NCBI RefSeq assembly: GCF_002531935.1
Contig: NZ_NWSV01000025.1
Location: forward strand, 1 to 64,000
Direction: 5' to 3'
Length of the DNA: 64,000 nt
DNA from: Rhizobium chutanense
GTDB lineage: Bacteria; Pseudomonadota; Alphaproteobacteria; Rhizobiales; Rhizobiaceae
The notes beneath the pieces were generated by a model. It saw only the letters and a list, made by a program, of their open reading frames with translations. It was not told the origin of the DNA and did no database searches. The number at the start of each line of letters is the position of its first letter. Positions within the stretch are counted from its first letter, which is position 1. Both the position numbers and the translations under genes were made by a program. Shown one piece after another: positions 61,196 to 64,000 of the stretch.

Positions 61196-62674
61196 ATGTC
61201 TCCGGAAGCCACGTCGCCTCAACAGGCGATCCTCCAGTTTCTCACATCGCTTCAAAGCCCCGCACGCATTCTCGTCGCGATCTCGGGCGGCAGCGATTCC
61301 ACCGGCCTGCTTCTCCTGCTCGATGAAGCCGTGAAGGCCGCGCCGCATCTCCAGTTTTCTCTATGCGCTGCAACCGTCGACCATGCGCTGCGCGCCGGCT
61401 CCGAAGACGAGGCGCGTGAGGTCGCGGCCCTCTGCGCATCGCTCGGTATTTTCCACACCGTCGCCACCTGGCGGGGCGACAAGCCGAAGACCGGCATCAT
61501 GGCTGCAGCCCGCGAGGCGCGCTATGGCCTTCTGGCCGAGGCAGCGGAAGCATTCGGCGCCGACCTCATCGTCACCGGCCATACGTTCGACGATCAGCGC
61601 GAAACGCTTGCCATGCGTGAAATGCGAACGGAGCAGATTTCCACGGGTATTGCAGATGCGGTGCTTTTCGACCGGCGTTTCTGGATTTTAAGGCCGCTTC
61701 TTTTTTCCACCCGGGCAGATATCCGCACTTTCCTGAGAGAGCGAGGCGCGGGGTGGATCGACGATCCCAGCAACGAGGATATGAACTATGAGCGCGTGCG
61801 GACGCGCCGGCAGCTTTCGGCCAATACATCTGCTGAGAAGGATGTTCGTGCGGCCTGGGCGGAGCGGTTGGCACTGTCGTCCGCAGGTGCGGAATGGCTG
61901 GATCGTCATTTCACACTTCACGGTGGTCTGCTTGGGCAGGTGATGCCGGATGGATTGCGGCAGGATCGGGCCGTCCTCGATTATGCGCTTGGGCGCCTGA
62001 CGGCGGTTTTCGGCGGGCAGCCGTTTGCGCCGGGGAGGGCGCATATGGAGCGCATCCTTGCATTTGCCACCGGCAGTGACCCGGGACGGATGACCGCCGG
62101 CAGGGTGGTGTTCGATCTCAGGCGTGACGGGCTTTATCTCGCGCGCGAGAGCCGGGGGATCTTGCCGCTGGTATTGCAGCCGGGAGAGGCGGGGGTGTGG
62201 GATGGGAGGTTTGAGGTTGCGAACGGCTCCGCGTCCAGCGTCGGGATCGAGGCGGTAGGGGTAGGGGCGAAACCTCGCTCCTCCCTCATTCCTGTGCTTG
62301 TCACAGGAATCCAGCCACCGCGCGTCGGCGCGGTGAATGACTCAATAATGCGTGAAGAGTCTTCCGCGCCCAAAGACTTGGGCGCACTGGATTCCTGTGA
62401 CAAGCACAGGAATGAGGGAGAGGGCGGAACCGCGACGCTTCCGAAGACGGCTGTGAAACGTGCGATTGCGGCATCGCCGATCGTCTTGCCCTTGGAAGAG
62501 AGCGCACCGACCGCGAGATCGGAAGGCTATGTGCGCCTCACGCCTTATTTCGCACCCTTCGACCGCTTTTTGACACGATTTGATTTCATCTTTGCCAACA
62601 GGCTTTCGGCGGTTTTCGCGACGGCGCCCTATGCGAGGCCGCCTTTAAGAAGTATTGACGGAAAAACCATCTGA
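61196..62674 (+). CDS. tilS: tRNA(Ile)-lysidine synthase TilS, with in-frame inserted palindromic element
   Basis: TilS attaches lysine to C34 of the AUA-decoding tRNA(Ile) using ATP. The PP-loop SGGSDSTGL lies at residues 30-38, and the N-terminal catalytic domain runs to about 240 (TGHTFDDQRETLAMR, RPLLFSTRADIRTFL). The 492-residue protein is longer than expected. Residues 363-408 are encoded exactly by a 138-bp mobile palindromic element (reading SLIPVLVTGIQPPRVGAVND and so on). The frame stays open and a C-terminal domain follows to residue 492. The insertion is in the C-terminal, tRNA-contacting half, away from the active site. cpoB is 11 bases upstream. Confidence 0.92.
   Translation: MSPEATSPQQAILQFLTSLQSPARILVAISGGSDSTGLLLLLDEAVKAAPHLQFSLCAATVDHALRAGSEDEAREVAALCASLGIFHTVATWRGDKPKTGIMAAAREARYGLLAEAAEAFGADLIVTGHTFDDQRETLAMREMRTEQISTGIADAVLFDRRFWILRPLLFSTRADIRTFLRERGAGWIDDPSNEDMNYERVRTRRQLSANTSAEKDVRAAWAERLALSSAGAEWLDRHFTLHGGLLGQVMPDGLRQDRAVLDYALGRLTAVFGGQPFAPGRAHMERILAFATGSDPGRMTAGRVVFDLRRDGLYLARESRGILPLVLQPGEAGVWDGRFEVANGSASSVGIEAVGVGAKPRSSLIPVLVTGIQPPRVGAVNDSIMREESSAPKDLGALDSCDKHRNEGEGGTATLPKTAVKRAIAASPIVLPLEESAPTARSEGYVRLTPYFAPFDRFLTRFDFIFANRLSAVFATAPYARPPLRSIDGKTI
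62282..62419. repeat. 138-bp palindromic MITE-like element, copy 2, inside tilS
   Basis: The 33-base terminal inverted repeats start TCCCTCATTCCTGTGC and end GCACAGGAATGAGGGA. The inner hairpin GCGCCCAA/TTGGGCGC is shared with copy 1 at 16311-16447. The length is 46 codons exactly, the element starts at a codon boundary, and no stop occurs in the tilS frame. Confidence 0.9.
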
Positions 62675-62771
62675 CCTGGGGGATCGCCTTGGCAATCGCA
62701 CGGCGCAACCCTATGTTAAGACCGAATAAGACGGTCGCCATGAGGCGGCTGTTCCAGTGCTGGGGAGTTCA

Positions 62772-64000
62772 ATGAACCCTAACTTACGTAATTTCGCCTT
62801 GTGGGCGATCATAGCGCTTCTGCTGATCGCCCTTTTCAGTATGTTCCAGACGGCGCCGGCGCAGACAGGCTCCCGCGAAATCCCTTATTCGCAGTTTCTG
62901 CGTGAGGTCGATGCGGGCCGCGTGAAGGATGTCGTGGTCACCGGCAATCGGCTGAGCGGAACGTATCTGGAAAATAACAATAACTTCCAGACCTATTCGC
63001 CCGTCATCGACGACAGCTTGCTCGATCGCCTGCAGGCCAAAAATGTTGCTGTTACCGCGCGTCCGGAGACCGATGGTTCCTCCGGCTTTCTGAGCTACCT
63101 CGGAACGCTGCTGCCGATGCTGCTCATCCTCGGCGTCTGGCTGTTCTTCATGCGGCAGATGCAGGGCGGCTCACGCGGCGCGATGGGTTTCGGCAAGTCC
63201 AAGGCCAAGCTGCTGACCGAAGCGCATGGCCGGGTCACCTTCGAAGATGTCGCCGGTGTCGACGAGGCCAAGCAGGATCTCGAGGAAATCGTAGAATTCC
63301 TGCGGGATCCGCAGAAGTTCCAGCGCCTCGGCGGCAAGATCCCGCGCGGCGTGCTGCTCGTCGGTCCTCCGGGCACCGGCAAGACGCTGCTCGCCCGCTC
63401 GGTTGCCGGCGAAGCCAACGTGCCCTTCTTCACCATTTCCGGTTCGGATTTCGTCGAAATGTTCGTCGGCGTCGGCGCAAGCCGCGTGCGTGATATGTTC
63501 GAGCAGGCGAAGAAGAATGCGCCCTGCATCATCTTCATCGATGAAATCGATGCCGTCGGCCGCCATCGCGGCGCCGGTCTCGGTGGCGGCAATGACGAAC
63601 GCGAGCAGACGCTGAACCAGCTGCTGGTCGAGATGGATGGTTTCGAGGCGAATGAAGGCGTGATCCTGATCGCCGCCACCAACCGCCCTGACGTCCTCGA
63701 CCCGGCGCTGCTGCGTCCCGGCCGTTTCGACCGTCAGGTCGTGGTGCCGAACCCTGATATCGTCGGCCGCGAGCGCATCCTCAAGGTGCATGCCCGCAAC
63801 GTGCCGCTGGCACCGAATGTCGATCTCAAGGTTCTCGCCCGCGGCACGCCCGGTTTTTCCGGCGCCGACCTGATGAACCTCGTCAACGAAGCCGCCCTCA
63901 TGGCCGCCCGCCGCAACAAGCGCGTCGTCACCATGCAGGAATTCGAAGACGCGAAGGACAAGATCATGATGGGCGCCGAGCGCCGTTCTTCGGCCATGAC
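62772..64000 (+). CDS. ftsH: ATP-dependent zinc metalloprotease FtsH (3' end outside window)
   Basis: The first 409 residues are present. Two membrane helices (about residues 7-24 and 107-127) flank a periplasmic domain. The AAA module has Walker A GPPGTGKT at 198-205, Walker B IIFIDEIDAVG at about 253-263 and the second region of homology LRPGRFDRQVVV at about 314-325. The zinc-binding HEXXH site would lie beyond the window. FtsH degrades damaged membrane proteins and regulators. GGGGAG precedes the ATG. The 97-base gap after tilS probably holds its promoter. Confidence 0.97.
   Translation, partial: MNPNLRNFALWAIIALLLIALFSMFQTAPAQTGSREIPYSQFLREVDAGRVKDVVVTGNRLSGTYLENNNNFQTYSPVIDDSLLDRLQAKNVAVTARPETDGSSGFLSYLGTLLPMLLILGVWLFFMRQMQGGSRGAMGFGKSKAKLLTEAHGRVTFEDVAGVDEAKQDLEEIVEFLRDPQKFQRLGGKIPRGVLLVGPPGTGKTLLARSVAGEANVPFFTISGSDFVEMFVGVGASRVRDMFEQAKKNAPCIIFIDEIDAVGRHRGAGLGGGNDEREQTLNQLLVEMDGFEANEGVILIAATNRPDVLDPALLRPGRFDRQVVVPNPDIVGRERILKVHARNVPLAPNVDLKVLARGTPGFSGADLMNLVNEAALMAARRNKRVVTMQEFEDAKDKIMMGAERRSSAM

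Overview
This 64 kb window is chromosomal DNA of an alphaproteobacterium of the Rhizobiales. It most resembles the Rhizobium leguminosarum/etli group. This is judged from GC-rich coding DNA, the tkt-gap-pgk-fba carbon-metabolism neighbourhood, an lpiA(mprF)-acvB operon, a sqdBDC sulfolipid operon, RcdA, and the small intergenic palindromes typical of rhizobia. No database search was possible, so the taxon is an inference. There is no prophage, insertion sequence with a transposase, CRISPR array, rRNA or tRNA that I can recognise.

Layout. 1-3.4 kb: the 3' end of a chemoreceptor followed by cheW, cheR and cheB (a chemotaxis cluster cut by the window edge). 3.5-6.6 kb: suhB-like phosphatase, then a MotA/ExbB-like plus MotB/OmpA-like membrane pair. 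6.6-12 kb: an ECF sigma factor with its YCII partner, YegP-like protein, an orphan Bug-type solute receptor and an ABC exporter. 12-16 kb: rpmE, rcdA with a CtrA box, DUF1192, MFS transporter, a 54-residue membrane protein and PhzF. 16.5-26.4 kb: fba, pgk, K+/H+ antiporter, gap, tkt, and divergently DUF4164, zapA and 6S RNA. 26.5-34.6 kb: phytase-like esterase, epimerase, regulators, SRPBCC protein, gnd, MscS channel, DoxX. 34.8-38.8 kb: mprF/lpiA-acvB. 38.8-43.8 kb: DinB, NUDIX, Tat-exported phosphoesterase, ruvB, ruvA, vapBC and ruvC. 44-51.4 kb: chemoreceptor, luciferase-like monooxygenase, yebC, stress flavoprotein, metallo-hydrolase, ymdB-like and fau. 51.5-54.5 kb: sqdC, sqdD, sqdB. 54.6-62.7 kb: ybgC, tolQ, tolR, tolA, tolB, pal, cpoB, tilS. 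From 62.8 kb: ftsH, cut by the window end.

How the genes work together. The fba/pgk/gap/tkt set carries the lower Embden-Meyerhof and pentose phosphate reactions, used mainly for gluconeogenesis in rhizobia. The ybgC-tolQRAB-pal-cpoB cluster builds the trans-envelope Tol-Pal machine. MprF makes lysyl-phosphatidylglycerol and AcvB probably hydrolyses it. SqdBDC makes the phosphorus-free lipid SQDG. RuvABC with YebC form a recombination block that is interrupted by a toxin-antitoxin pair.

The observations most worth following up are: (i) a displaced second TolA C-terminal domain fragment just after tolA, beside a tolA 3' end of foreign-looking codon use; (ii) a 138-bp palindromic mobile repeat sitting exactly in codon phase inside tilS, with a second copy near fba; (iii) a perfect TTAA-N7-TTAA CtrA box upstream of the CtrA-degradation adaptor gene rcdA; (iv) a triple 22-bp tandem repeat between sqdB and ybgC; and (v) a near-symmetric element that reads as a promoter in both directions between tkt and DUF4164-zapA.
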